DNA of 30,667 nucleotides from CAZVWJ01 sp964631325 (GTDB lineage: Bacteria; T1Sed10-126): positions 1 to 30,667 of the forward strand of contig CAZVWJ010000028.1 in assembly GCA_964631325.1 (NCBI GenBank), written 5' to 3'. The notes under the pieces were generated by a model. The model saw only the letters and a list, made by a program, of their open reading frames with translations, made no database searches and had not been told where the DNA came from. Positions 23,288 to 30,667 of this stretch are shown piece by piece. The translations under genes and the position numbers were made by a program. Within the stretch, counting starts at the first letter, position 1, and every line of letters begins with the position of its first letter.

Positions 23288-23314
23288 ATTATTCTTCTAC
23301 TTTTGGTGTTTCGT

Positions 23315-23788
23315 ATGACCTACAACAGTCTTTCTAACCAGTTGCTGGCCGAGTTAAGAAAGGATGGCCGGCAGTCACTGCGTGAACTGGCAGAGAAATT
23401 TGATGTTTCTGCCACTACGGTCGGTAAACGGTTGGAAAAGCTTGAACAAGAAGGTGTTCTCAAGGGCATAAGCGCTGATATAGATTATGATAAACTTGGC
23501 TATAATTACAGTGCTATTACCCGGTTTAAAGTCGAGGGCGATAAGATCCAGGAATCTCTCAATTTACTTAAAACATATTCTTTTCTTACCGAAATTTACG
23601 AGATCACCGGCGATTACGATATTCTTGCCATTGGCCGTTTCCACGACCGCGACCAGATGAATAGCATAATCAAAGAACTGCAGAGCAATTCCGCCATCCT
23701 TGCCTCAAACACTTCAATTGTCTTAAATATTTTCCGGGAAAATTCTCCCCTTCCCCTGGAAAGTGAATCAGAAAACACATCTGATTAG
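23315..23788 (+). CDS. Lrp/AsnC-family transcriptional regulator
   Basis: ATG 23315 is chosen (157 aa) because the longer frame runs back into the tRNA gene. The N-terminal helix-turn-helix is LLAELRKDGRQSLRELAEKFDVSATTVGKRLEKLEQEGVLKGISADID (about 9-56), and the ligand-binding RAM/ACT-like domain (about 62-140) has TRFKVEG, EIYEITGDYDILAIGRF and NTSIVLNIFRE. Such proteins form octamers that sense amino acids. The gene begins 27 bases after the tRNA CCA, without room for its own promoter, so it is probably released from a tRNA-mRNA transcript by tRNA processing. It is followed by glnA with its own promoter, and lrp-glnA adjacency is also known in archaea such as haloarchaea; control of glnA by this protein is a reasonable guess. 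The ribosome binding site is weak. Confidence 0.9.
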   Translation: MTYNSLSNQLLAELRKDGRQSLRELAEKFDVSATTVGKRLEKLEQEGVLKGISADIDYDKLGYNYSAITRFKVEGDKIQESLNLLKTYSFLTEIYEITGDYDILAIGRFHDRDQMNSIIKELQSNSAILASNTSIVLNIFRENSPLPLESESENTSD

Positions 23789-23898
23789 AACCTAAATTCA
23801 GGGCACAAACTTCCTTTTAAAATGACGACAGCTATAGGTTAAGCTATTTCCCCCGGGTTTGGTATTTTTGTTTGTCTATTTATCCCCAAAAAAGGTTC

Positions 23899-23927
23899 TT
23901 GACATAGTTTTTTGACTATACGATAAT
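23899..23927 (+). promoter_or_regulatory. Promoter of glnA
   Basis: TTGACA at 23899-23904 and GATAAT at 23922-23927, spaced 17 bp, form a near-consensus sigma-70 promoter about 105 bases before the glnA start. A small inverted repeat (ATAGT/ACTAT, about 23904-23920) lies in the spacer, and the palindrome ATAATATTAT overlaps the -10 box; these could be operator sites for the Lrp-like protein, but that is speculative. Confidence 0.8.
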
Positions 23928-24032
23928 ATTATAGACTCAAAAAGAAACAAACGTTCAGAAAAACTTGCAATAAATGAACAAAAATTTAAAAAACTACTGT
24001 TTTTCTATCTTTTTGTTAGAGGAGTGTTCTTG

Positions 24033-25364
24033 ATGACGGAAAATGAAGTGATTGAACGGGTGGAGGAAGAAGGGATTAATTTTATGCGGTTGCAGTTTAC
24101 TGACATTCTGGGAGAAATTAAAAATGTGGCTATTCCCGCTTCTCAGGTTTCCAAGGCGCTTGACGAGGGGATCTGGTTTGACGGCTCTTCTATCGAGGGA
24201 TTTGTGCGAATCCAGGAAAGTGACATGCGTCTTGATCCTGATCCGGATACATTTGCTATCCTTCCTTTTGAAAATCGGGATCACGAGGCCAATACGGCCC
24301 GCATGATCTGTGATGTGACCCAGCCAAACGGAGACCCGTTTATCGGTGATCCCCGCTATGCCCTGCACCGGGCAATTGCTCGAGCCGAGGAGATGGGCTA
24401 TGAGCTTAATGCCGGCCCGGAGCCGGAGTTTTTCGTTTTTGAAAAGTCTGAGGAAGGACGGGCCACGACAATAACCCAGGACGCCGGTGGGTATTTTGAC
24501 CTGGCTCCCAAGGACCTGGCCTCGGATCTACGGCGGGATATTATTCTTACCCTCCAGAAGATGGGTTTCAAGGTAGAGGCCAGCCACCACGAGGTGGCCG
24601 AGGGCCAGCATGAAATTGATTTTAAATTCGATGATGCGCTGACTACTGCTGACAACATCGCCACTTTCCGAATGGCTGTCCGGGCAGTCGCCGGTCTCCA
24701 TGATTTACACGCCACGTTTATGCCCAAACCGATCGCCGGGATTAACGGCAGTGGAATGCACACTCACTTTTCGCTGTTCGAAGGCGATAAAAACGCTTTC
24801 CATAATTCGGATGCTGAATTTAACATGTCTGACGTAGCTCTTAGTTTTATGGCAGGGATCCTGGAACACGCCCCGGCGATAACCGCAATTACTAATCCCA
24901 ACGTTAACTCCTATAAACGGCTTATTCCGGGCTATGAGGCTCCGGTCTATGTTGCCTGGAGTGATATTAACCGCTCGGCTCAGATTCGCAAACCGGCTTC
25001 CCGTAAACCGGAGGGGACCCGGATAGAATATCGCTCGCCCGATCCTTCCTGTAATCCTTACCTCCTGCTGGCAGTTTGTCTGCAGGCCGGTCTGGATGGA
25101 ATCGAAAAAGACCTGGAAGCTCCTGATCCGGTCCGTGAGAATATCTACGAGTTCACCGAGAAGAAACGGCGGGAATACGGAATTGATATTCTGCCTGAAA
25201 ACCTTGAGGAAGCAATCGATGAGCTGGAAGCTGATCCGGTGATTAGAGATGCTCTCGGTGAACACATCTTTGAGAATTTTGTTGATGCCAAGCGGGCTGA
25301 ATGGGATGAATACAAGTGTTTTGTCAGTGATTGGGAACTTGACCGTTACCTGGAAAAGTTTTAA
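24033..25364 (+). CDS. glnA: Glutamine synthetase, type I-alpha
   Basis: The 443-aa enzyme makes glutamine from glutamate, ammonia and ATP. ATG 24033 is chosen because AGAGGAG (24018-24024) lies 8 bases upstream; the alternative GTG 24024 overlaps that site. Motifs in order are WFDGSSIEGF (48-57), AGPEPEFFVF with metal-binding acids, EVAEGQHEIDFKF, the ATP/ammonia region KPIAGINGSGMHTHFSLF, NSYKRLIPGYEAPVYVAWSDINRSAQIRKP, and RIEYRSPDPSCNPYLLLA. The size and the absence of the GSI-beta insertion and adenylylation-site region place it in GSI-alpha. Arg59 (GFVRIQESDM) corresponds to B. subtilis Arg62, which mediates feedback inhibition by glutamine. The next gene follows after 39 bases with its own ribosome binding site. 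Confidence 0.97.
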   Translation: MTENEVIERVEEEGINFMRLQFTDILGEIKNVAIPASQVSKALDEGIWFDGSSIEGFVRIQESDMRLDPDPDTFAILPFENRDHEANTARMICDVTQPNGDPFIGDPRYALHRAIARAEEMGYELNAGPEPEFFVFEKSEEGRATTITQDAGGYFDLAPKDLASDLRRDIILTLQKMGFKVEASHHEVAEGQHEIDFKFDDALTTADNIATFRMAVRAVAGLHDLHATFMPKPIAGINGSGMHTHFSLFEGDKNAFHNSDAEFNMSDVALSFMAGILEHAPAITAITNPNVNSYKRLIPGYEAPVYVAWSDINRSAQIRKPASRKPEGTRIEYRSPDPSCNPYLLLAVCLQAGLDGIEKDLEAPDPVRENIYEFTEKKRREYGIDILPENLEEAIDELEADPVIRDALGEHIFENFVDAKRAEWDEYKCFVSDWELDRYLEKF

Positions 25365-25403
25365 ACTCAAATGGATTAAAACTGATTTCAGGAGGCGCAA
25401 ATT

Positions 25404-26417
25404 TTGGCTGATTTAGCTGTATTCACCGAAGTTGAAGAGCAGTGGCAGGAAGAGTTTTTGCGGTCGGAGCTTGATGAGCCTGAGCTTGAGTTAGAATTTA
25501 CTGAGGCTGAAGTAGATTCAGTCTCTGGTTCAATAAAGGACGAAGCAATCCTGCTGTCTCCGTTTATCCGCTCGAATTGTTCGGCTGAGGAACTTGCAGA
25601 ATGGCCTCAGCTACAGCTCATCGCTACTCGCTCCACCGGCTACGACCACATTGACCTCGGCTATTGCCGCCAGCATAACGTCGCGGTCTCCAACGTTCCC
25701 ACTTACGGGGACAATACCGTTGCTGAACACACTTTTGCCCTGATCCTCGCCCTTTCCCGGAAAATTCACCAGGTAATCGTTCGCTCCCAGCGCGGTGAAT
25801 ACGGTTTCCATGACATCCAGGGTTTTGACCTCCGGGGCAAGACGCTTGGTGTTATCGGCACCGGCCACATCGGCAAACACGTCATTAAAATGGCCCGCGG
25901 TTTTGGCATGGACGTGCTCGCTTACGATCCGCAGACTGATAAATTTGTTGCGGAATTACTCGATTTTGAATACGTGGATCTTCCCGAGCTGTTGTCCGAG
26001 TCCCATATTGTTTCCCTCCACTGTCCATTGAACGATGCCACACACCACCTTCTGGATGAAGAACAGCTCGAGCAGTGTCGCTCCGACGCTATAATTGTCA
26101 ATACTGCCCGTGGTGCGCTGATTAATACCGAAGCTCTGCTGGAAGCGCTGGAGAACGAAAAACTGGGCGGCGCGGCCCTGGATGTAGTCGAAGGCGAAGA
26201 ATTAATCCTCGAGGAACCAAATATTATTGATAAGGATTTTCCCCGCTCTCAGCTCAATCAATTAGTCCAGAATAATCAGTTGTTAAAAATGGATAACGTG
26301 ATTTTCACTCCGCACCTGGCCTACAACAGCCGCGAAGCGGTCGAAAGGATTCTCGAGACAACCGCTCACAACCTCTGCTGTTTCCTCCGCGGCAAACCAA
26401 CCAACCTTGTCAGCTAA
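25404..26417 (+). CDS. D-2-hydroxyacid dehydrogenase (D-lactate dehydrogenase-like)
   Basis: The 337-aa NAD-dependent enzyme interconverts a 2-keto acid and its D-2-hydroxy acid. TTG 25404 is the start, with AGGAGG (25390-25395) 8 bases before it. Features are RSTGYDHIDL (76-85), VAEHTFALILALSRK (106-120), the nucleotide loop GTGHIG (152-157) with Asp175 after strand 2, which favours NAD+ over NADP+, and the catalytic Arg236 (NTARGALI), Glu265 and His304 (TPHLAYNS). The Tyr-Asp motif near the N-terminus and overall length are close to D-lactate dehydrogenases and related D-2-hydroxyisocaproate enzymes; the exact substrate is unknown. It sits right behind glnA, probably in the same transcript, and near branched-chain genes that make 2-keto acids. 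Confidence 0.9.
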   Translation: MADLAVFTEVEEQWQEEFLRSELDEPELELEFTEAEVDSVSGSIKDEAILLSPFIRSNCSAEELAEWPQLQLIATRSTGYDHIDLGYCRQHNVAVSNVPTYGDNTVAEHTFALILALSRKIHQVIVRSQRGEYGFHDIQGFDLRGKTLGVIGTGHIGKHVIKMARGFGMDVLAYDPQTDKFVAELLDFEYVDLPELLSESHIVSLHCPLNDATHHLLDEEQLEQCRSDAIIVNTARGALINTEALLEALENEKLGGAALDVVEGEELILEEPNIIDKDFPRSQLNQLVQNNQLLKMDNVIFTPHLAYNSREAVERILETTAHNLCCFLRGKPTNLVS

Positions 26418-26452
26418 TAATTGACTCCGAAATTTAGTTATGGCTGTTTGCG

Positions 26453-28057
26453 TTGACTGTATTAATCCTTGACGGTTACGTTGACGAGCCCGGGACCCTC
26501 GGCGTGCCCCCTTACCTGGCGCCCGAGCCCCGGAAACTGGTCGGGGTCTGTGCGACGGAGCAGTTGGACTGGCAGTATCTAACCGCCGGTGAATACCGGG
26601 AGAAGGGTCTGCCCGAGTTTGACTTACTGCTCGTGTACGGCGGCGTTACCGTGCCCGGCAATTACCTGCGCGGCCGGCCGTTGAGTGAACAGGAAGCGGC
26701 TGAGTTGATTGTGCCGGGCCGGGAAGTATTTTTCGGCGGCCCGCTGGCTACTTCTGATAGGCTGGAGGCGGCCCCACACCTTGTTCAAAAAGATTTAAGC
26801 GCTTATTTTTATACTTATCTCAACGGTGAACTGGAAGACCGCCGGGTTCGGCCCGAGGAACGTGAAGCCTGGCTGCAGGCCGGCGCTCGGCTCGTCAACG
26901 CTCACCCGCTGGCCGCGGACCGTCTGTTGGCGGAGCTCAGTACCTACCGGGGCTGTGTCCGCTATTTTACCGGTGGCTGTTCCTTCTGTTCGGAACCACT
27001 ATTTGGTCGCCCTGATTTTCGGCCGCCGCCAGCAATAATTGAAGAAGCTGGCCGGCTTTATGACCAGGGCGTCCGGCACCTCCGCCTCGGCGGCCAGTCC
27101 TGTATTATCAGTTACGGCTGTGAACAACTGGGCGCGAAGGAGAAGCCCCGGCCGGTGCCCGGTCAATTGCGAGAACTTTTCACGGGGATTCGCGAGCGCT
27201 GCCCGGAGCTTGCCGTGCTCCACGTGGACAACGCCAACCCCGCGGTGATGGCCGCGCATCCCTCCGAGACAAAGGAAATCTTAAAAATCCTGAAAAAGTA
27301 CACGACTCCCGGGAACATTCTTGCGTTTGGAATGGAGTCCGCCGATCCGGCGGTCATCGAGCAGAATAACCTGAACGCCCGGCCCGCTGAGGTCCGCCGG
27401 GCGGTTGAGCTGACCAATGAAGTAGGGCGCGAACGGGGCGTCAACGGCATGCCCGCCCTCCTGCCGGGGCTCAATTTTCTTGCCGGTCTGGCCGGCGAAA
27501 CGGCCGCGACCTACCGGTTGAATTTTGAGTTTCTGAAGTCTCTGCTGGAGGAAGATCTCTGGGTTCGGCGGATCAATATTCGCCAGGTTCTCGGCCACCG
27601 CCGGGAATTTGAACTAACCCCCCACAAGGAATTCAAACAGTTCAAAAAACGGGTCCGCGCGGAGATTGACCGGCCCCTGCTGGAACGCATGTTTCCCCGG
27701 GGCACCGTCCTCCGGGACGTGTTGATGGAAAAACGGGAAGGGAACACCACCTTCGGCCGCCAGTTTGGCACCTATCCCTTGCTGGTCGGGGTCAAGTATC
27801 CGCTTGAACTCGACCGCTACTACGACCTGCGGGTCACTGAATACGGCTACCGCAGTCTCACCGGCGTCGAGGCCGACCTGAAATTTTCCGAGGCCTCCGT
27901 CAAACAACTGGAAGCAATCCCCGGTCTCGGCTCCAGCCGCGCCAGCAAACTGTTCGTCGCCCAGCCAACCACTCCCGCGGAGTTCAAACAGCTAATTGAC
28001 GATCCCAGAGCCGCCGACCGCGCCCTGGCTTATCTTCACTTTAAGGAGAGCGACTAA
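26453..28057 (+). CDS. Radical SAM protein with C-terminal helix-hairpin-helix (COG1031-like)
   Basis: A 534-aa protein of a family I know mainly from archaea and whose reaction is not established. The N-terminal part (1-150) resembles a cobalamin-binding-like or Rossmann-type domain without a clear cofactor motif. The iron-sulfur site is TYRGCVRYFTGGCSFC with Cys168, Cys176 and Cys179, so the spacing is Cx7Cx2C instead of the standard Cx3Cx2C. LRLGGQS and LAFGMESADPAVIEQNNLN follow, as in TIM-barrel radical SAM enzymes that bind S-adenosylmethionine. The C-terminus has a helix-hairpin-helix (LEAIPGLGSSRASKLF, about 484-499), a nucleic-acid-binding element. TTG 26453 is the apparent start, without a good ribosome binding site. 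The gene is G+C-rich (41 of 60 bases at 26641-26700, against 23 of 60 at 24061-24120 in glnA), which may indicate transfer. A role in RNA modification is only a guess from the HhH domain. Confidence 0.82.
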   Translation: MTVLILDGYVDEPGTLGVPPYLAPEPRKLVGVCATEQLDWQYLTAGEYREKGLPEFDLLLVYGGVTVPGNYLRGRPLSEQEAAELIVPGREVFFGGPLATSDRLEAAPHLVQKDLSAYFYTYLNGELEDRRVRPEEREAWLQAGARLVNAHPLAADRLLAELSTYRGCVRYFTGGCSFCSEPLFGRPDFRPPPAIIEEAGRLYDQGVRHLRLGGQSCIISYGCEQLGAKEKPRPVPGQLRELFTGIRERCPELAVLHVDNANPAVMAAHPSETKEILKILKKYTTPGNILAFGMESADPAVIEQNNLNARPAEVRRAVELTNEVGRERGVNGMPALLPGLNFLAGLAGETAATYRLNFEFLKSLLEEDLWVRRINIRQVLGHRREFELTPHKEFKQFKKRVRAEIDRPLLERMFPRGTVLRDVLMEKREGNTTFGRQFGTYPLLVGVKYPLELDRYYDLRVTEYGYRSLTGVEADLKFSEASVKQLEAIPGLGSSRASKLFVAQPTTPAEFKQLIDDPRAADRALAYLHFKESD

Positions 28058-28400
28058 TAATTAGCCCCCAGCTGTAAGGGATCTAAAACTTCTCCCTTAA
28101 TCAATAATCCACCTCCGTCCCCACGGAACGACCGTCATTGCCGGGCTCGACCCGGCAATCCATCTTGATTTTGCTTTTGACTTTCAACCCGGAACCCCAG
28201 AAGCTTTGCTTCCGGCGCCTCATCACTTCTTCACTTCATTATGAGTTTATATAGTTTCCCGCTCTTAACTTGCCGCCCTGTGCTCCAACTCCATTCAATT
28301 TATTTCCAAACTTTCAATCTGCAAGTTAAAGCATGAGGAAATGAAATTTGGTGAAATATGTGGTAAACTTAAATCAAGAAGGAAAAAGGAGGCTAAAAAA
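28058..28400. repeat. Intergenic region with a GTCATTGCCGGG palindromic repeat
   Basis: No gene is visible before 28401. ATTGCCGGG at 28137-28145 pairs with CCCGGCAAT at 28151-28159 around CTCGA; this is the same unit as in the 19531-19750 array and at 30644. A 7-bp stem (TAAGGGA 28075-28081 / TCCCTTA 28093-28099) just after the radical SAM gene may act in termination but has no T-run. CATCACTTCTTCACTTCAT-type low-complexity sequence lies near 28220. Confidence 0.75.
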
Positions 28401-28643
28401 ATGCCAAAGGTAGAGTTTGAGGATAGTCTTTTAAATCGTCTCAATCTGGGGGAAGAAGAGTTTGAGCGGACGGTTCGTGAAAATTCTGCGTTGTTTTTCT
28501 ATGCGCACGAAAAGCTAACTCTTGGTCAGGCGGCAGAGATAGCGGGGAAAAGTCAGCAAGAATTTATGCAAATGCTCGCTGATTCGGATATCCCCGCCAT
28601 ACGATATTCTCCGGAGGAACTTAAACGTGAGTTGAACACATGA
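28401..28643 (+). CDS. UPF0175-like antitoxin
   Basis: The frame is open from 28341, but AAGGAGG at 28386-28392 sets the start at ATG 28401, giving an 80-aa protein beginning MPKVEFEDSLL. It has the pattern of small UPF0175 proteins: ENSALFFYAHEKLTLGQAAEIAGKSQQEFMQMLADSDIPAIRYSPEELKREL, with a short helix-turn-helix-like core (LTLGQAAEIAGKSQQEFMQML). Such proteins are commonly paired with DUF3368 PIN-like toxins, and here the toxin start codon overlaps the antitoxin stop (ATGA at 28640-28643). It probably binds and neutralises the toxin and represses its own operon. With the toxin frameshifted, the antitoxin may now stand alone. Confidence 0.8.
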   Translation: MPKVEFEDSLLNRLNLGEEEFERTVRENSALFFYAHEKLTLGQAAEIAGKSQQEFMQMLADSDIPAIRYSPEELKRELNT

Positions 28644-29120
28644 TTGTTTCTAATACTTCTCCGCTGATAGCACTTGCCTCTATCGATCAATTATCTTGTA
28701 TTGAACAAATTTTTGACTCTTGGGTTGTTCCCACAGCAGTTTTCAAAGAAGCCACCCGAGATAAAAAAGCCTTCTCTCGTCTCATTGAAAAAGAAGCTGG
28801 AGGAAGAATTAAAACCCCGGAAAATCAGGACTTGGTTGAGTCACTAACTTTAACTGTTGATCAGGGGGAAGCTGAGGTTATAGTTCTTGCTGAAAAATTA
28901 GACATTCATCGGGTACTTATGGACGATAAAAAAGGGGAGACGTATTGCTAAAGAACGGGGCCTGAATCCCATTGGAACTTTAGGCGTATTGATCAAGTCA
29001 AAAAATAAAGGTGAAATTAAGGCAGTTAAGCCTCTGCTGAAGAAGCTAATCGGAAATGGGATAAGAATTTCTGAAGATTTATATTTGGAGACTTTAAAGC
29101 TAGCAAATGAAGAAGAATAA
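28640..29120 (+). pseudogene. DUF3368 PIN-like toxin broken by a +1 frameshift
   Basis: The first frame (28640-28951, 103 aa) starts MIVSNTSPLIALASI and contains DQGEAEVIVLAEKLDIHRVLMDDKKG, the conserved acidic positions of PIN-like nucleases (the first Asp is Asn, as in a number of DUF3368 members). It then ends early at ETYC-stop. Removing one base from the run AAAAAAGGGG (28926-28935) restores DDKKGRRIAKERGLNPIGTLGVLI and an open frame to the TAA at 29118-29120, giving about 159 aa, the normal family length. This shows a single-base insertion in a homopolymer. It may be a true inactivation, a slippery or phase-variable site, or a sequencing error. The intact protein would be a toxic ribonuclease. 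Confidence 0.82.
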
Positions 29121-29672
29121 TCAAGCTATCCAAAAAATACAGTTGACGTAGCTATGGAATAGCCTGTGAACAGTGCCAAACTGCGAGCTAAATAGAACTT
29201 GACCTTGAATTTGAAGTTGCCTCATCACCTCATCACGCAATCACGATTAACGGTTTTAATCCGTGTAATCCCCATAATCTGTGGATCCGAAGGTTTTGAA
29301 CTTGATTTACAAAAATAATAAATCCGCACTTTCTGCGCAAATCTGCGAGCTAAAAAGAACTTGACCTTGAATTTGAAGTCGCCCCATCACTTCTTCACTT
29401 AATCACTTCATCACGAACCCCCTCGTTCCTTCGTCACCTCGTCACGTTTCACGGTTTAGCTTCTTCACTTCATCACGCTTCCCGCTTTCCTTTGCGTCTC
29501 TGCGTCTTTGCGTTATCCTTGGTGTTGAACTTGATCTCCAACACGGAACCCGGAACAAGGTTTTTCTTATTTCCATCTGCGTACAAAGTTGATAAAATAA
29601 AATTTCTGCAGGGCAGCTTTAAAAAAACGAAGCTCAGGGCCAAAATCAGAATAAAAATGTGAGTAATGATAA
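29121..29672. repeat. Repeat-rich intergenic region between two toxin-antitoxin modules
   Basis: The stretch consists largely of repeated blocks. CTGCGAGCTAAA.AGAACTTGACC followed by TTGAATTTGAAGT and CATCAC runs occurs at about 29181 and again at 29344. 29231-29356 is an exact copy of 30481-30606. CTTCACTTCATCAC- and TTTGCGTCTCTGCG-type runs fill 29390-29515. No gene is visible. The block structure suggests repeated duplication of a dispersed non-coding repeat. Confidence 0.8.
29231..29356. repeat. 126-bp direct repeat, copy 1
   Basis: These 126 bases (starting CATCACGCAATCACGATTAA) are identical to 30481-30606, an offset of exactly 1250. The similarity extends further left with small differences (TTGAATTTGAAGT..CCTCATCAC). 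The two copies enclose the gene pair at 29673-30274. Confidence 0.95.
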
Positions 29673-29990
29673 ATGTTACGTCTAACTCCGGTATATATTC
29701 CTGACACTACTATGAAGCATATACATTCAAATCATGAAAAGCATATAACCCGACAAGACTTACGAGAGGTCCTTAATAGACCACAAAAAGAACTTGAAGT
29801 GGCTGCCTCTTCTGGCAAACATAAGTCGGATCTTGAAATACATGGTCGGACACTGGACGGGAAATTGCTGCATGTTTGTGTTATAATTAATAAAGAGAAG
29901 AGAAAAGAAGCTTTTGCACAAATCAATAAATCGGTTTCCCCGGAATATTATGGTTCCATAGTTTATAACGCCTGGCAGGTGAGGGGTTGA
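29673..29990 (+). CDS. Small putative toxin-like protein (BrnT/DUF4258-like pattern)
   Basis: A 105-aa protein starting MLRLTPVYIPDTTMKHIHSN. I do not recognise it with certainty. The pattern HxxxHEKHITRQDLREVLNRPQKELEV, then GRTLDGKLLHVCVIINKEKRKEAFAQINKS, resembles small toxins of the BrnT/DUF4258 type: an N-terminal His-rich helix, a helix with EVL.(D/N)P, and two or three beta strands with GR.LDG.LL.V. No strong ribosome binding site is seen before ATG 29673; ATG 29712 is an alternative start. The next gene begins 5 bases after its stop, so the two form an operon. The module lies between identical 126-bp repeats. A toxin role is inferred from size, pairing and pattern only. Confidence 0.6.
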   Translation: MLRLTPVYIPDTTMKHIHSNHEKHITRQDLREVLNRPQKELEVAASSGKHKSDLEIHGRTLDGKLLHVCVIINKEKRKEAFAQINKSVSPEYYGSIVYNAWQVRG

Positions 29991-29995
29991 TCATT

Positions 29996-30274
29996 ATGGA
30001 TATTCTTGATGAGTTGCGACAAAAGACTGAGAAACGCTATCAAACTCTGGATAAAGAGCCCCAAAAATGGGAAGAACGGGAAGATATATCCCATGAGCTT
30101 GTTGCTCCGGAAGTAGGTCATCTGGTAGCGGAATTTCTGGCCGGTGAATTTAATTTTCAGGATTTTTTCCAACTTTCTACCACGCATCGCGAAGAGTTCA
30201 TTGAATTTTTAGACGAAGAATATGACATTGAGTTCAAACTTACTATAAACGGAAAAAACGAGATTCCTGCCTGA
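29996..30274 (+). CDS. Small acidic protein, putative antitoxin partner
   Basis: A 92-aa protein beginning MDILDELRQKTEKRYQTL. ATG 29996 is chosen because GAGGGG (29981-29986) precedes it with 9-nt spacing; the frame also allows TTG 29987. The N-terminal half is helical and charged (QKTEKRYQTLDKEPQKWEEREDISHELV), followed by VAPEVGHLVAEFLAGEFNFQDFFQLS and an acidic segment EEFIEFLDEEYDIEF. I recognise no family. Its acidity against the basic upstream protein, and the near-overlap of the two genes, fit an antitoxin-like partner. No helix-turn-helix is evident. Confidence 0.6.
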   Translation: MDILDELRQKTEKRYQTLDKEPQKWEEREDISHELVAPEVGHLVAEFLAGEFNFQDFFQLSTTHREEFIEFLDEEYDIEFKLTINGKNEIPA

Positions 30275-30667
30275 TCATTATCTCCCTGTATCTTCTGAAC
30301 ATTCCCCCGCCTCGGATGCGAAATTTGAATAATCCCGCAATAGTACAGATAGGTTATTACCTAATCTGCGCCCACCCACGCCAATCTGCAAGCTAAAAAG
30401 AATTTGATCTTTCTGGTTATAATCTGTGTAATCCCCATAATCTGTGGATTCAGGAATTGAACTTGAATTTGAAGTTACCTCATCACGCAATCACGATTAA
30501 CGGTTTTAATCCGTGTAATCCCCATAATCTGTGGATCCGAAGGTTTTGAACTTGATTTACAAAAATAATAAATCCGCACTTTCTGCGCAAATCTGCGAGC
30601 TAAAAAAGTTAATCAATCTCCGTCCCATAATTTTGAGATTGTCATTGCCGGGCTTGACCCGGCAATC
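30275..30667. repeat. Repeat-rich end of window with direct repeat copy 2 and a palindromic repeat
   Basis: No gene is visible. A degenerate block (AATCTGTGTAATCCCC and AATCTGCAAGCTAAAAAG types) at about 30390-30455 precedes the exact copy at 30481-30606. ATTGCCGGG (30644-30652) and CCCGGCAAT (30658-30666) around CTTGA form the same palindrome as at 28137 and in the 44-bp array; the repeat may continue past the window end. Confidence 0.85.
30481..30606. repeat. 126-bp direct repeat, copy 2
   Basis: Identical over 126 bases to 29231-29356. The gene pair and about 500 bp of other repeat DNA lie between them, so recombination between copies would remove 1250 bp containing both genes. Confidence 0.95.

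Noticed and set aside
23258..23314. Longer N-terminus of the Lrp-like protein
   Set aside because: It would begin inside the tRNA gene; ATG 23315 gives the normal family start.
24705..25400. 231-residue frame opposite glnA
   Set aside because: Shadow of glnA; no ribosome binding site and no recognisable domain.

Overview
The window is bacterial chromosome. The tRNA-Leu gene encodes its own 3' CCA, glnA and the tRNA have sigma-70 style promoters (TTGACA-17-GATAAT and TTGATT-17-TATAAT), and most genes have AGGAGG-type ribosome binding sites, with TTG or GTG starts common. Many housekeeping proteins (IlvC, LeuA, GlnA, both topoisomerase subunits) are rich in Asp/Glu, which would fit a salt-adapted or deep-branching anaerobe. 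Topoisomerase subunit A and glutamine synthetase look like Bacillota types, while the last metabolic gene (26453-28057) looks like an archaeal-type radical SAM protein. I cannot name the phylum from this sequence.

Layout. 1-4619: a hairpin-rich leader and a 1437-aa secreted protein with two 8-repeat propeller-like blocks, six PKD domains and a poly-Gly/Cys tail. 4620-5349: intergenic DNA packed with inverted repeats, including a perfect 40-bp palindrome and two terminal-inverted-repeat elements. 5350-5676: an ArsR-type regulator with a palindrome over its promoter. 14141 down to 5681, minus strand: a tight five-gene cluster of a compact SRAP/YedK-like abasic-site protein, a type IIA topoisomerase pair (ParE/ParC-like), an 836-aa basic helical membrane-anchored protein I do not recognise, and an AI-2E family permease.

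14511-22183, plus strand: amino-acid and lipid genes in the order ilvN, ilvC, psd, pssA, leuA, leuB, asd. ilvB, ilvD, leuC and leuD are not in the window. The gaps hold structured or repeated DNA: a multibranched element between ilvN and ilvC, five 44-bp tandem repeats between leuA and leuB, and a 179-bp nested hairpin between leuB and asd. psd and pssA together make phosphatidylethanolamine from CDP-diacylglycerol and serine.

22356-28057: a zinc-ribbon Nudix hydrolase, tRNA-Leu(GAG) apparently co-transcribed with an Lrp/AsnC regulator, glnA (GSI-alpha), a D-2-hydroxyacid dehydrogenase and the radical SAM protein. 28058-30667 is accessory DNA: a UPF0175-like antitoxin with a frameshifted PIN-like toxin, then a second two-gene candidate toxin-antitoxin module lying between two identical 126-bp direct repeats, with palindromic repeats of the GTCATTGCCGGG family on both sides.

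The best leads are the SRAP-topoisomerase-membrane protein cluster, the two multibranched elements in the amino-acid genes, and the repeat-flanked two-gene module.
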